From contig JACJYN010000003.1 of NCBI GenBank assembly GCA_020636095.1, positions 868,001 through 932,000 of the forward strand: a stretch of 64,000 nt of DNA, read 5' to 3'. The notes beneath the pieces were generated by a model. The model had not been told where the DNA came from. It made no database searches and saw only the letters and a program-made list of their open reading frames with translations. The position numbers and the translations under genes were made by a program. The DNA is from Lewinellaceae bacterium (GTDB lineage Bacteria > Bacteroidota > Bacteroidia > Chitinophagales > Saprospiraceae). Positions within the stretch are counted from its first letter, which is position 1. Each line of letters begins with the position of its first letter. Positions 9,280-18,500 of this stretch are shown here, in pieces.

Positions 9280-9765
9280 GCGCGAGGCTTAATTCTTTGT
9301 CCGCCCTCTGCAGCTGGTTAAAACCTTAGCCAAACCTTACAGATGGGCAGATTCGCTGGGCCACACTCAGGATTACCCACAGCAATAGCTCGTGAGTAAA
9401 GCGGATTTGGTTATCCTAAATTGTCAAAAAGAACTTGAGGTACGCGCGCCCCAGCGATTGATTTTGTGCCGAAACCTGGAGCGCCTGGCCCAGAAAATGA
9501 AATTTCCTGCCGGTGCAAAAGTCGTACTAAGGGGATGATAAAAAAGATATTGAAGGCGATCAATAGCTTGGGTGACGACCCTCGTCCGTCCGGATGTAAA
9601 AAACTAACTGGTTACGAAAATTATTGGAGAATAAGAGTGGGAAATTATCGCATTCTTTATTCGATTCAAGATAACATGTTAGTAGTTGATATTATAGCAG
9701 TAAGGCACAGAAAAGACGCTTATTAATTAATCACTTGGCAGGGCGATAATCACCAAACACCTCTT

Positions 9766-9929
9766 AGAGCATGTTTGGAGGTGGTCATTTGGGCTGCAAA
9801 TGGAGGCTTTTGGAACCTCATTTCGCCATTTTTTCGCTCCGTAGCGCCGCTATGCAGCTCAAAAATGGCTTCCTGAGAACCCAAAATCTCCCATTCTCGC
9901 TTCCAAAGCACCACCTCCAAACATGCTCT
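9766..9929. mobile_element. 164-bp MITE-like palindromic element, copy A
   Basis: Ends AGAGCATGTTTGGAGGTGGT and its complement form terminal inverted repeats; CTTAG flanks both sides (9763-9767 and 9928-9932). The inside has no ORF. A related element of the same 164-bp length with ends AGAGTATGTTTGGAGGCC lies at 39516-39679. It fills most of the gap between the toxin remnant and the heme-type receptor. Confidence 0.75.
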
Positions 9930-10011
9930 TAGTAGAAATAATCGATCCACTGACAAAATTATTATTGATTTTGTCAGTGGACCGGCAAGATTTGGCCTGT
10001 CATGAGCAGTA

Positions 10012-12417
10012 TTAAAAACGCCCCCTCACCGCCAGCACCAGGTTCCTACCCGCTCCCGCCAGCCCCGACGAATACGGACGGTACCGCCGGTCGGTTATGT
10101 TTTCCAACCCGGCGGTGATGGAAAAGGAGTCGGCCAGCTGGTACATGGCCCGGAAGTTTAGGGTATACCAGGCCGGGGAGTAGGGGTTGCCGTTGTCGTC
10201 CATGGCATAGAGGTAGTCCTTGCTGCGTTCTTCCTGGGGCATATCTTCGTAGGGTACTTCGCCATTCAGAAAGGCGTTGAGTTCAAGCCGGAGGCGGCCG
10301 GTGGCGTACTTCAGCCGGGTGACTCCAAACCAGGGCGCGGCGTGCCGCAGCGGGCTGGTGGAGCCGTCGTCCAGTTCTTCTTCCCCTTTCTGGTAGTTGA
10401 AGCGGGCGGAGAAGCCGAATCCGGCGGGCAGTTTGGCCTCCAGCCCCACCTGTAGGCCCCAGACAGTAGCCCGGGCGGCGTTCTGTACAGCCTGCACCTG
10501 GCTGAGTTCGCCGTCGTAGACAATGCTGTCCTGTCCGTTGAGCATAAAATTACGGCGTACCAGGGCATCGTCCAGGATGGTGTAAAAGCCGGTTAGGTCC
10601 ACTTTGAGCACGTTGTCAAACACTCTTGCCAGCCCCACTTCGGCATTGTAAGCGTATTCCGCCGTCAAGCCGGGGTTGGGCACCACTACTGCGCCCGGTT
10701 CCGAATCGAAGACCTTACCGATATCATCGACGTTGGGCGCCCGGAAACCGGTAGACAGGTTGCCGCTCAGTTGCCATTCGGCAGCCGGGCTGTACACCAG
10801 GCCCATGCTGCCGGTCAGGGCGCCGTCGCGGAGGTTGGCGGAGGTGAAAGGGAAAGGGTAGAAGGTGGTGTCAAAATCGGCGCCCAGGGCAAACTGGGCA
10901 TAGCGGGCGCCGGCCTGTAGGAGCAGGCGTTCCGTAGCGTCGAACTGGTAGTTGAAGTAGGCGGCGTACGACTCCCAGGTGGATTGTGGATAGCGGGAAG
11001 GCCCGGCCTGAGTTTTGCCGGTGCGGATGTCCTCATTCGTTCCGCTGGAAGTTACATCATTGAAGACACCCTCCAGCCCGTAGAGGAGTTGATGCTTGCT
11101 CCCCAGCTTCTTGCTAAAGTCCAGGTTGGCGGAGTAGGCGTTCACTTTTTCCACCCGCCGCCGCCGCTCGGTATCGTTAAAATCGCGGTCGATGCGGCTC
11201 TCTTCGAAGAACTGATGAGCCAGATTGAGGTGGAACTGGTCGAAGATGCCGCCGGCCGTTTTATGGTGGATGCTCAGATGGTTCATCATCCACTCCTGCG
11301 GGCCATAGTACCATTCTGCGCTTCTGGGCAGGCCGGTTCGGTAGCGCAGCAGGCGGTCGTACCGGCCGTAATCTGTGGTGGTGGAATAATGGAAAGCGTA
11401 GGTTAAATTCCAGGCTTCGTTGGGTTGGAATCGCACCTTTTGCAGCATGTTGGTTTGGGCGTAGCCGGAAGGCCTCTGCACCAATGGGTCGTTATTGGCC
11501 AGCACGCGATCCTCTCCGTCGATGCGCTGTACGTACTCCGGCCGCAGGTATTCCTTTGGCCCGTGGCGGCCCATGCGCAAGTCGCCGTAGCGGTTGTGGG
11601 AAACGCTGGACACCAGCGCCCATCTTTTCCAGCCGATGTTGGCGTCGGCGTGGCCGGAGAACTCCTCATTGGCGGTAGCGTAGCGGGCGGCGCCTTTGCC
11701 TTTGACGAATGTCTTTTCTCCGAGCGACAGCTGAGGAGTAAGCGTATAGAAGCTCATCACGCCGCCGATGGCGTCGCTGCCGTATATGACCGAACCCGGG
11801 CCGAAAAGCACCTCGGTGCGTTCGGTAGCGAAGGGGTCCAGAGAGATCACGTTCTGCAAGTTGCCGCTGCGGAAGATGGCCGTATTCATGCGCACCCCAT
11901 CTACGGCAATCAACAGGCGGTTGGTGGCGAAACCGCGGATCATAGGGCTGCCGCCGCCCTGCTGGCTTTTTTGGATGAATACCTGTCCTGAACTGCCGAG
12001 CAGGTCGGCGGCCGTCTGCGGGTTTTGCATGGCCACTTCCCGGGCGGAAATGGTAGCCACATGGGCGGGTGTCTGCCGGCGGCCCTGTTCCCATTTAGTG
12101 GCGGAGACGACTACCTGGTCCAGGGAGATGCTGCTCGGGGTGAGGAAGAGCTCAAAACCGGCTTTTTCCATTTCCGTATAACTCAGGATGCGGGATTCAT
12201 AGCCGATGAGGCGCACCTCGATCTCTTGAGCACCTGCGAAGGCCGACACATCCGCCTGGCCGCGGGCATTGGTAATGGCAAAGGTTTCTGGCTCTTCGCT
12301 GTAGAGCGTGGCGAAATCCAGGGGCTCCCGGCTTTCTTCACCTTTGATGGTTGCTATTTGAGTGGCGCCGGTTTGATAAATAGTCAGTATAGACAGTAAA
12401 AGGAGTATTTTCTTCAT
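10012..12417 (-). CDS. TonB-dependent receptor, heme/hemoglobin type
   Basis: 801 residues with a signal peptide (1-19), a short carboxypeptidase-like domain (about 20-95), a plug with SPMIRGFATNRLLIAVDGVR and TEVLFGPGSVIYGSDAIGG (about 120-240), and a barrel ending in the canonical terminal Phe (VRGRF). FRAPNVDD followed by VPNPGL matches the FRAP/NPNL boxes of heme and hemoglobin receptors, so heme-type uptake is the preferred reading; siderophore use is possible. The next gene upstream (13143) is on the same strand 162 bp away, and the space holds a degenerate GATCA palindrome. Confidence 0.85.
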   Translation of the reverse strand: MKKILLLLSILTIYQTGATQIATIKGEESREPLDFATLYSEEPETFAITNARGQADVSAFAGAQEIEVRLIGYESRILSYTEMEKAGFELFLTPSSISLDQVVVSATKWEQGRRQTPAHVATISAREVAMQNPQTAADLLGSSGQVFIQKSQQGGGSPMIRGFATNRLLIAVDGVRMNTAIFRSGNLQNVISLDPFATERTEVLFGPGSVIYGSDAIGGVMSFYTLTPQLSLGEKTFVKGKGAARYATANEEFSGHADANIGWKRWALVSSVSHNRYGDLRMGRHGPKEYLRPEYVQRIDGEDRVLANNDPLVQRPSGYAQTNMLQKVRFQPNEAWNLTYAFHYSTTTDYGRYDRLLRYRTGLPRSAEWYYGPQEWMMNHLSIHHKTAGGIFDQFHLNLAHQFFEESRIDRDFNDTERRRRVEKVNAYSANLDFSKKLGSKHQLLYGLEGVFNDVTSSGTNEDIRTGKTQAGPSRYPQSTWESYAAYFNYQFDATERLLLQAGARYAQFALGADFDTTFYPFPFTSANLRDGALTGSMGLVYSPAAEWQLSGNLSTGFRAPNVDDIGKVFDSEPGAVVVPNPGLTAEYAYNAEVGLARVFDNVLKVDLTGFYTILDDALVRRNFMLNGQDSIVYDGELSQVQAVQNAARATVWGLQVGLEAKLPAGFGFSARFNYQKGEEELDDGSTSPLRHAAPWFGVTRLKYATGRLRLELNAFLNGEVPYEDMPQEERSKDYLYAMDDNGNPYSPAWYTLNFRAMYQLADSFSITAGLENITDRRYRPYSSGLAGAGRNLVLAVRGRF

Positions 12418-12579
12418 TTTTAAAGTTTTACCGTGCCAGGATCATCTCTGTCTGCCCATCGGTATCCTTCTTTGATCAACGAAACGTTGCAAAGTTGATG
12501 GCCTAACATGCGATGTAGGGCCTGATACGTGGGATCAAGGATGATCGCCGAACGAATAATGCCATAAGCCCATCTCCGG

Positions 12580-13143
12580 TTAGGAGACAGGCGAAAAAGA
12601 TAATGACCAGTTGGGTTTAAACTTCGGGAGGAGGTGCGGGCGGGGGCCCAGTGCGTACCCCGAATGGAGGAGCATGAAAAAACAGGAGTTGGTTGTTTTC
12701 CATGCCGGCGGCATCCAGAGCGGCCGCTCGATACAAAAGAGAGATTGGTAAAAGGTAATCAACCGTTGGGTATTGCCGGCCGTCGCCGGATCGTCTTTCA
12801 TGGGCTTGGCTAGCAAGCGGCGCAGCTCTCGTTTGAGGCGGCTTTCGGCGTGGTCCCGGTAGCAGCGATAGCGAATGCTGTCGCCTTCGATCGCACTGTC
12901 CACCACATCGTACATCTGGCTCTGATACTCAAATTCACGTTCTTCTTCCCATTCCAGCAGTGCCTCGGCATCTGCTATAGAGAATTTCAGTTCCACCAGT
13001 TCGGAGTCATCCATGCCGGCGAGCAGTTGCACTTTCACGGATTCTTTTATCTGGTGTTTCTGCCAGGCAAAGAACAGATAGGCCAGCCCGGAGGGGCAGA
13101 GCAGGACAAGCAGGAGGGGCGATATGTGGAGGAGGTTGCGCAA
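12580..13143 (-). CDS. Membrane-anchored protein of unknown function
   Basis: 187 residues starting at a TTG (13143); I see no better ATG. One N-terminal transmembrane segment (about 5-27) precedes a charged soluble part rich in Glu/Arg (EEEREFEYQSQMYDVVDSA) that probably faces the periplasm. The C-terminus contains a second hydrophobic patch (CFFMLLHSGYAL). It stands immediately upstream of the heme-type receptor on the same strand, so a role in the same uptake locus is possible. I do not recognise the family. A TATCTTCG (one mismatch to the -7 consensus) lies about 20 bp before the start. Confidence 0.6.
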   Translation of the reverse strand: MRNLLHISPLLLVLLCPSGLAYLFFAWQKHQIKESVKVQLLAGMDDSELVELKFSIADAEALLEWEEEREFEYQSQMYDVVDSAIEGDSIRYRCYRDHAESRLKRELRRLLAKPMKDDPATAGNTQRLITFYQSLFCIERPLWMPPAWKTTNSCFFMLLHSGYALGPRPHLLPKFKPNWSLSFSPVS

Positions 13144-13362
13144 AAGTGGCCGCGTGGTTTTTTAACAATGCGAAGATAATAAAGAAATATGGTAGTTGTT
13201 TAGGCGCCCTCCACCTGGATCGAAACGTATGACAATGCGTCCTGTCAATTAATCAACCGGGATAATAGAGTTTGTTGAATGCGCTCATCATCCGATCTTT
13301 TGTACGGTAGCGAAATATCAGCTAATATAGAAAAATTCCCGGTTTTGCCGGGAATAATCGGG

Positions 13363-14394
13363 CTACCTCAAAGCAATCCTGGCGATATACATATCGGCCG
13401 TCATATACAACACGGACTCATCAGTATTCAGGGCGCAGTTGGCGGTGGCCTGCCCGGTAGAAATAGTACCCAGGTGTTCGCCTTCCGGTGTGAACACCAA
13501 AACGCCGCCCGGCCCGGTGGCGAACAGAATGCCCTCCTTATTCACCTTTAGGCCGTCCGGCAATCCCGGAGTGGACTCCACCATGGAAGTGGCGTCGAAG
13601 AACACCTTACCATTGGTGAATTTTTTATCCTTATCAACCTCATACACCATCCAAATTGCCCTTTCGGGGTCGGAATTGGCGACGTAGCATTTGGAAAAAT
13701 CCGGGCTGAAGGCAATGCCGTTGGGCCGCGACAACTCGGCCGTCAGCAGGAACACCGCTCCTTCCGGTGACACCCGGTATACTCCCTGGAAAGGGATTTC
13801 TTTAGAGGGGTCGTTCATCTGTTTTTCCAAACCGTAAGGCGGGTCGGTGAAGTAAAGGTGCCCGTCCTGATCATAGGCGGCATCGTTGGGGCTGTTGAAG
13901 CGTTGGCCCTCGTACTGGCCCGCAACGGTGATAAACTTGGCCCCGGGCGCACTGAGCGGGGCATCCATCATAGCCATGCGGCGGTCGCCGTGCTGGCAGA
14001 GCACCAACTTGCCGGCGGGGCTGAGCAGCAGGCCGTTGGAGCCGGTTTCGCCGCTCCTTGGCACATCAGAGGTGTACCCTGAAGGCTGTAGGTAAACCGA
14101 TGCCCCTTCACCTTCCTTCCAGCTATAGATCGTGTTCTTCGGCACGTCCGACCAGATTAGCATTTGCTCTTTTTCCAGCCAGAGGGGCCCTTCGGCCCAG
14201 TCATAGCCTTCGGCGATGATCTCGATCCTGGCGCTGGTGTCCAGGATGTGGTTCAGCCGGGGGGATAGGGCAATGATCTTTCCAGTTGTCTGGTAAACAG
14301 GCATTTTTTTGGTAGTTGTGTCTTCTTTATTTGCTTCCGAAATGTTCCGGCAAGAGGAAAAAGGGAGGAGCAATAAAAGGAGTAGACATCGCAT
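13363..14394 (-). CDS. SMP-30/gluconolactonase-like lipoprotein
   Basis: 343 residues from the ATG at 14394, chosen because it gives a lipoprotein signal with lipobox PFSSC. The body is a six-bladed propeller of the SMP-30/gluconolaconase/LRE type: EGYDWAEGPLW carries the metal Glu, FNSPNDAAYDQDGHLYFTDP the Asn/Asp metal and catalytic region, and SRPNGIAFSPD and LPDGLKVNKEG the later blades. It would hydrolyse sugar lactones or related esters in the periplasm or at the surface. A fragment homologous to its last third lies just upstream on the same strand (14532-14680). Confidence 0.87.
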   Translation of the reverse strand: MRCLLLLLLLPFSSCRNISEANKEDTTTKKMPVYQTTGKIIALSPRLNHILDTSARIEIIAEGYDWAEGPLWLEKEQMLIWSDVPKNTIYSWKEGEGASVYLQPSGYTSDVPRSGETGSNGLLLSPAGKLVLCQHGDRRMAMMDAPLSAPGAKFITVAGQYEGQRFNSPNDAAYDQDGHLYFTDPPYGLEKQMNDPSKEIPFQGVYRVSPEGAVFLLTAELSRPNGIAFSPDFSKCYVANSDPERAIWMVYEVDKDKKFTNGKVFFDATSMVESTPGLPDGLKVNKEGILFATGPGGVLVFTPEGEHLGTISTGQATANCALNTDESVLYMTADMYIARIALR

Positions 14395-14531
14395 TGTTTT
14401 TCGTTTGTGTTTGATGAAGATAAGCAATTCCAGCAAAACGGACGGGGGCATGCAGTATTCGCCGGCCGGCATTACTCTCCTGGATCCTATACAACAAACA
14501 ACAACCAACGTCAGGCCGGTAACCAGCCTTC

Positions 14532-14680
14532 CTATTCTGCTTCTGCCGCTACGCTACGCGCAACCACCCGGATCACTTCATTGCCAGGCTCGTAGTTGGC
14601 CGTAGCCTGCCCCGTGAAAATAGTCCCCAGGTGCTCTCCCTCCGGGCGAATACCAAAACGCCGGCCGGTGACGAACAGGA
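14532..14680 (-). pseudogene. Fragment of a second gluconolactonase-like gene
   Basis: The leftward reading gives RPEGEHLGTIFTGQATAN, nearly identical to TPEGEHLGTISTGQATAN of the intact gene at 13363-14394, and runs to TAG at 14532. Only about 48 codons remain and there is no start. It is a relic of a tandem duplication. Confidence 0.75.
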
Positions 14681-14691
14681 TTTACAACCGC

Positions 14692-14883
14692 CTAACCTGC
14701 GCCGGGTGGCTCTTCCCGCATTACCGATTTGATCTTTTCCACCACTTCCCGAGTCACTTCCTCCAGTCCGTGGATGGACTTGGCGTGTTCGGCCGCCATT
14801 TGCAATGCCTCTTCTTCCGATTTCGCCCGAATGACGCCGTCGCAGTCGTATCCTACGTCACGGCAGTGAATTACTTTTTCCAT
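14692..14883 (-). CDS. DUF1059 small protein
   Basis: 63 residues, KVIHCRDVGYDCDGVIRAKS then a helical stretch EEEALQMAAEHAKSIHG. The Cys-Arg-Asp and Cys-Asp pair and the AEHAK-HG helix are typical of DUF1059. Function is unknown. It lies 41 bp downstream of the OsmC gene on the same strand and may share its transcript; both would suit a thiol/oxidant-related job, which is inference. Confidence 0.8.
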   Translation of the reverse strand: MEKVIHCRDVGYDCDGVIRAKSEEEALQMAAEHAKSIHGLEEVTREVVEKIKSVMREEPPGAG

Positions 14884-14923
14884 GGTTTGATGATTTTTGA
14901 TTTTAGAAATTCAGCTTATCGTA

Positions 14924-15436
14924 TTATTTCTTTGAGGCCAAATTCACTTCCATCTCAATAGGCGCCGACCGCTCCAGTGTCGTATAAATTGGGCAGCGCG
15001 ATTTGATGGCGCCCACCAGTTGCGCAGCCTGTTCTTCCGTTGGCCCATCTAGTTGGAGGTTGACTCTAAAAACCTGAAGGCTGGGGTTGACATCTTCGCC
15101 TTTGACGCCGCGTGGATCGAGCTGGCCTTCCACCGTAGCCGAGGCATGAGCCAGGCTCATGTCCATTTCATGGGCCACTCGTTCGGAAACCAGCACGGCA
15201 CAACTCGCCAGAGCGGAGAGCAGGATCTCGATGGGGTTGATCGCCTCATTCGGGCCGCCCAGGGGCGGAGGTGCGTCAACGACCAGATAGTGATCGCGCG
15301 CTTTGACGATGGAGCGGCCTTCAACATTGGAAAGCTGGGCTTCGGCCTTAATAGTAGCCAGATTCTGAGCAATTGCTTCACCCGAAAAGGCAAAGAACAT
15401 TACTGTAACCAAAACAAGGGTGTAAGTCAGTTTCAT
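14924..15436 (-). CDS. Exported OsmC-family protein
   Basis: 170 residues. After a clear signal peptide (1-24, ending AIAQ) comes an OsmC/Ohr fold with PLGGPNEAINPIEILLSALASC, whose Cys is one redox centre, and SRCPIYTTLE with the second. Family members reduce organic hydroperoxides or act as thiol-dependent peroxidases, normally in the cytoplasm. The export signal is unusual and suggests periplasmic action. It is upstream of the DUF1059 gene on the same strand. Confidence 0.85.
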   Translation of the reverse strand: MKLTYTLVLVTVMFFAFSGEAIAQNLATIKAEAQLSNVEGRSIVKARDHYLVVDAPPPLGGPNEAINPIEILLSALASCAVLVSERVAHEMDMSLAHASATVEGQLDPRGVKGEDVNPSLQVFRVNLQLDGPTEEQAAQLVGAIKSRCPIYTTLERSAPIEMEVNLASKK

Positions 15437-15564
15437 TGAATAAGGTATTTATAAAGTGGCTTTTTCTAAGGAACTGCCGGAAAGATAGGCCCTGCGAAAA
15501 GGCAAGTGGTAGGATTTTGCGTTCAGAAGCCAGGCACTTTGGGTTCAAACCGGGAAAACGGCCA

Positions 15565-18500
15565 TCATTTTGCCCTCTCACGGGTTTCCGAGGGGCTTTC
15601 GCCAAAGGCCGCGGAATAGCTTCTGGTAAAATAAGAAGGGTCTTTGAAGCCGACGCTTTCCGCTACATCGCTAATGTTGAGCTTGGTTTGTAAAATGAGG
15701 CGGCGGCCCTGCTGCAGGCGGATTTCCCGTATGAGTTCGGAAGGAGAAACATCCTTCAAGGCTTTGAGCTTGCGGTAGAGCTGCGGCCGGCTCATGGCCA
15801 TTGCCCGGCAGAGGTGGGGTTCTACTTTGAAGGCCTCGTTATCCAGGTTGTCGAGAATAGCCTTTTGCAGTTTCCGGAGGAAATTCAGTTCGGGGTCATC
15901 AGCCCTGTCGCCGCCTTCTTCAATCAGCCCGGCATGCCGGTACTTGTCGCGTAGCTGCCAGCGCAGTTCCATCAGCTTTCGGAGGCGCACCTCCAGTTCG
16001 AGCCGGTCGAAGGGTTTAGCGAGGTATGCGTCGGCGCCTCTTTCCAGGCCTTTCAGCCGATCTTCCTGAGTAGCCCTGGCGGTAAGCAGGATGATGGGGA
16101 TGTGGCTGGTACGCTCCTCGGCCTTGAGGAAACGGCACAGTTCGAAGCCATCCATTTCTGGCATCATCACATCGCTGATAATAATATCGGGTATCATCTC
16201 CATGGCTTTTTCCAGGCCACTTATGCCATTGGCTGCCCATTCCACCCGGTAATCTGCCTGTAGGCACATTTTGAGGTAATGGGCAACGTCGCTGTTGTCT
16301 TCAACGATTAGGGCCAGAGGGGATTTTGTTGACACTATTTTTGCGGTGAAGGCCGAGTCGGAGTGGAGGTTATCAGAGGCGGTTGACGCTGTAAGTGCTT
16401 GTGTCGAAACGGCCTCCGGGGTAGCTGGCATTTCACCCAGAGGCGCCTTTTGGCTAATAGGCAGAATAACGGTAAATACCGAACCGGTTCCTCCTTCGCT
16501 CTCCACCGATATCGTCCCTCCCATCGCTTCCACTAACTCTTTAACCAAAGCCAGGCCAATGCCCGCCCCTCCGGCTTTCCGGGTAGCAGTGGTGTCCGCC
16601 TGATAAAAGCGGCTGAATATTTTAGGGAGTTCGTGCCCGGGGACGCCGATGCCAGTATCTGAAACAGTGAGCCGTAGGCTGTGAGCCGTGAGCCGATGCC
16701 TGCCATTGTCTATCGGAAACGCTCCACTCCTTACTGTTAATTGTACCCTGCCTGGACCCGGCGTAAACTTTATGGCGTTAGAAAGCAAATTGCTCACCAC
16801 CTGCCGCAGGTGCTCCGGGTCGTAGTCCATGATGAGGTTTTCAGTATCGGTTTGGAAAGAAAGTTGGATGCCTTTAGCCGCCGCGCTGGAGTGGAAAGAT
16901 TCGCACAGATATTGCAAAAAAAGGATGATATTGTTTTGAACCATTTCCAATTGTAGCGTGCCTACTTCCAGCTTGCGCAAGTCGAGCATCTGGTTGATCA
17001 GTCCCAGCAGAGCCTGGCCGTTGCGGCGAATCAGCTGCCGGATCTGCTCCTGCCCCCGGATTTGGCCCGCCATACCCAGAATGACAGTCAGTGGAGTACG
17101 AAATTCATGGGTGAGGTTGGTATATAGGTTAGTTTTGAAGGCATCCAACTCCCGCAGTCGGCGGGCTTCGACTTCCGCCATGCGGCGGTTCAGCTGAAAG
17201 CGGTAAAAAACATAGAGCAACAACAGCGTAGCCAGCGCATAACCCAGGTAAGCTGTATTCGTTGCCCACCAGGGAGGAAGAATAGTAAAAGTATAAGACT
17301 GGGTTTCACTCCATTGGCCATTTTCAGCTACAGCCCTTAATTTAAAGGTATAATGGCCGGGGCGCAGGTTCTGGAAACTGCGCTCATTTCCTTTGATGAG
17401 CGGAGACCAGGCCGGGTCATTCCCCTCCATAAAATAACTGTATTGCAGTTTGTGAGCCGCCCGGTGGGTTGCCGACCAATGGAAGTTCAACTGGTTAATA
17501 TTATGAGGGAAAACAGGGCGGAAGGGTAAATTGGTAAAAGCTAGTACAGAATCGAAGGAAACATCAGCCAGGGAGCTGTTTTGTTTTCCGGCAACCGGAT
17601 TATCCCCTCCATCCCCGGCTTTTTTCACCTGCCTCCAGTCCACCCGGTCAAAGAAGGGATGCATTTCCCGGAGCATCAATATGGGCCGGGAGGTGTCGGG
17701 TGGCTGGGCGTCCAACCCTATTTGGTCAAAGCCTTTATTGCCGCTGAGCCATAATCTGTTTTCGTGGCCAGCCAGCATATTTTTGATTACCTGGCCGCGC
17801 AGCCCGTCGTTATCATCGTAGACCCTAATCGCTATCTCCCTTTCATTTTTCAGTTCTGTCAGCCGGTTCAATCCATTCTTTGTGCCCGCCCAGATATTTT
17901 CGGCCTGATCCTGGCTCAGGCTAAGCACGACATTGTGACTAAGGCCTTCTTTTGTGTTATAGAAAGTAAAACCAGCCCCATCCCAAACCCCCAGTCCTCT
18001 GGAAGTTCCGATCCAGATTTTCCCATCCAGGGCTTCCAGCAGGCAGTTGACAACGTAGCGGCTGCCGAAGCCATCCGCTTCCAGGTAATTGGCCAGCTGG
18101 CCCTCTTCCCAGACACTGAGCCCGTTTCCAGTGCCAATCCATACTTTCCCGTCTTTATCTTCTAATAGGCTTATAACAGAATTATCGCTTAACCTTTGCC
18201 GGGTTGAATATTTTTTAAACCCTGCCTTGCTTTTTACGATTACCCCCTCGATCGTTCCAATCCATAAGTTGCCCACCCTATCTTCCAGCAAACTGGTAAC
18301 CACATCGTAATTTTGATCTTTCGATAAGGCCAGATGGTAAAACTGCTCTCCATCCCATCGGAGTAATCCGTGCACGCTCGTTCCTATCCATATTCTCTCC
18401 TCTTTGTCTTCCAGGAGGCTTTGAATGAAGTTATATCGAATGTTGTTCGGGGTGAAGTGCCGGGTAAACCCATCTTTTCTCCATTCCAGTAATTCTCCGC

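Larger units (their letters stand above)
7267..9527. mobile_element. Decayed 2.26-kb insertion sequence in the toxin gene
   Basis: The outer ends carry a perfect 20-bp inverted repeat, TACGACTTTTGCACCGGCAG (7268-7287) and its complement (9507-9526). CTAAG flanks both sides (7263-7267, 9527-9531), read either as a 5-bp target duplication or as TAA plus one more base pair of terminal repeat. A second nested inverted pair, containing TTAGGATAACCAAA at 7324-7337 and its complement at 9406-9419, suggests element-in-element insertion. 7330-7860 is non-coding and holds two complementary GATCA hairpins and a further inverted pair (about 7398-7420 and 7552-7578). The transposase is broken. The remaining copy is inactive unless served in trans. 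Confidence 0.85.
7045..9726 (+). pseudogene. RelE/ParE-family toxin gene interrupted twice
   Basis: Three exon-like pieces rebuild one toxin. ATG AGT AA lies at 7045-7052; the reading resumes at 7213 with the codons for K-YQIRIKKSAQKEIKSLPK, stops at 7267, and resumes at 9532 with GMIKKILKAINSL through LVVDIIAVRHRKDAY and TAA at 9726. Removing the two insertions and one copy of each target duplication restores an unbroken 85-residue ORF, the normal length for RelE/ParE ribonuclease or gyrase toxins, with the family's GYENYWRIRVGNYRILY core. The first insert follows codon 3, the second follows about codon 20. No functional toxin can be made as it stands. Confidence 0.85.
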
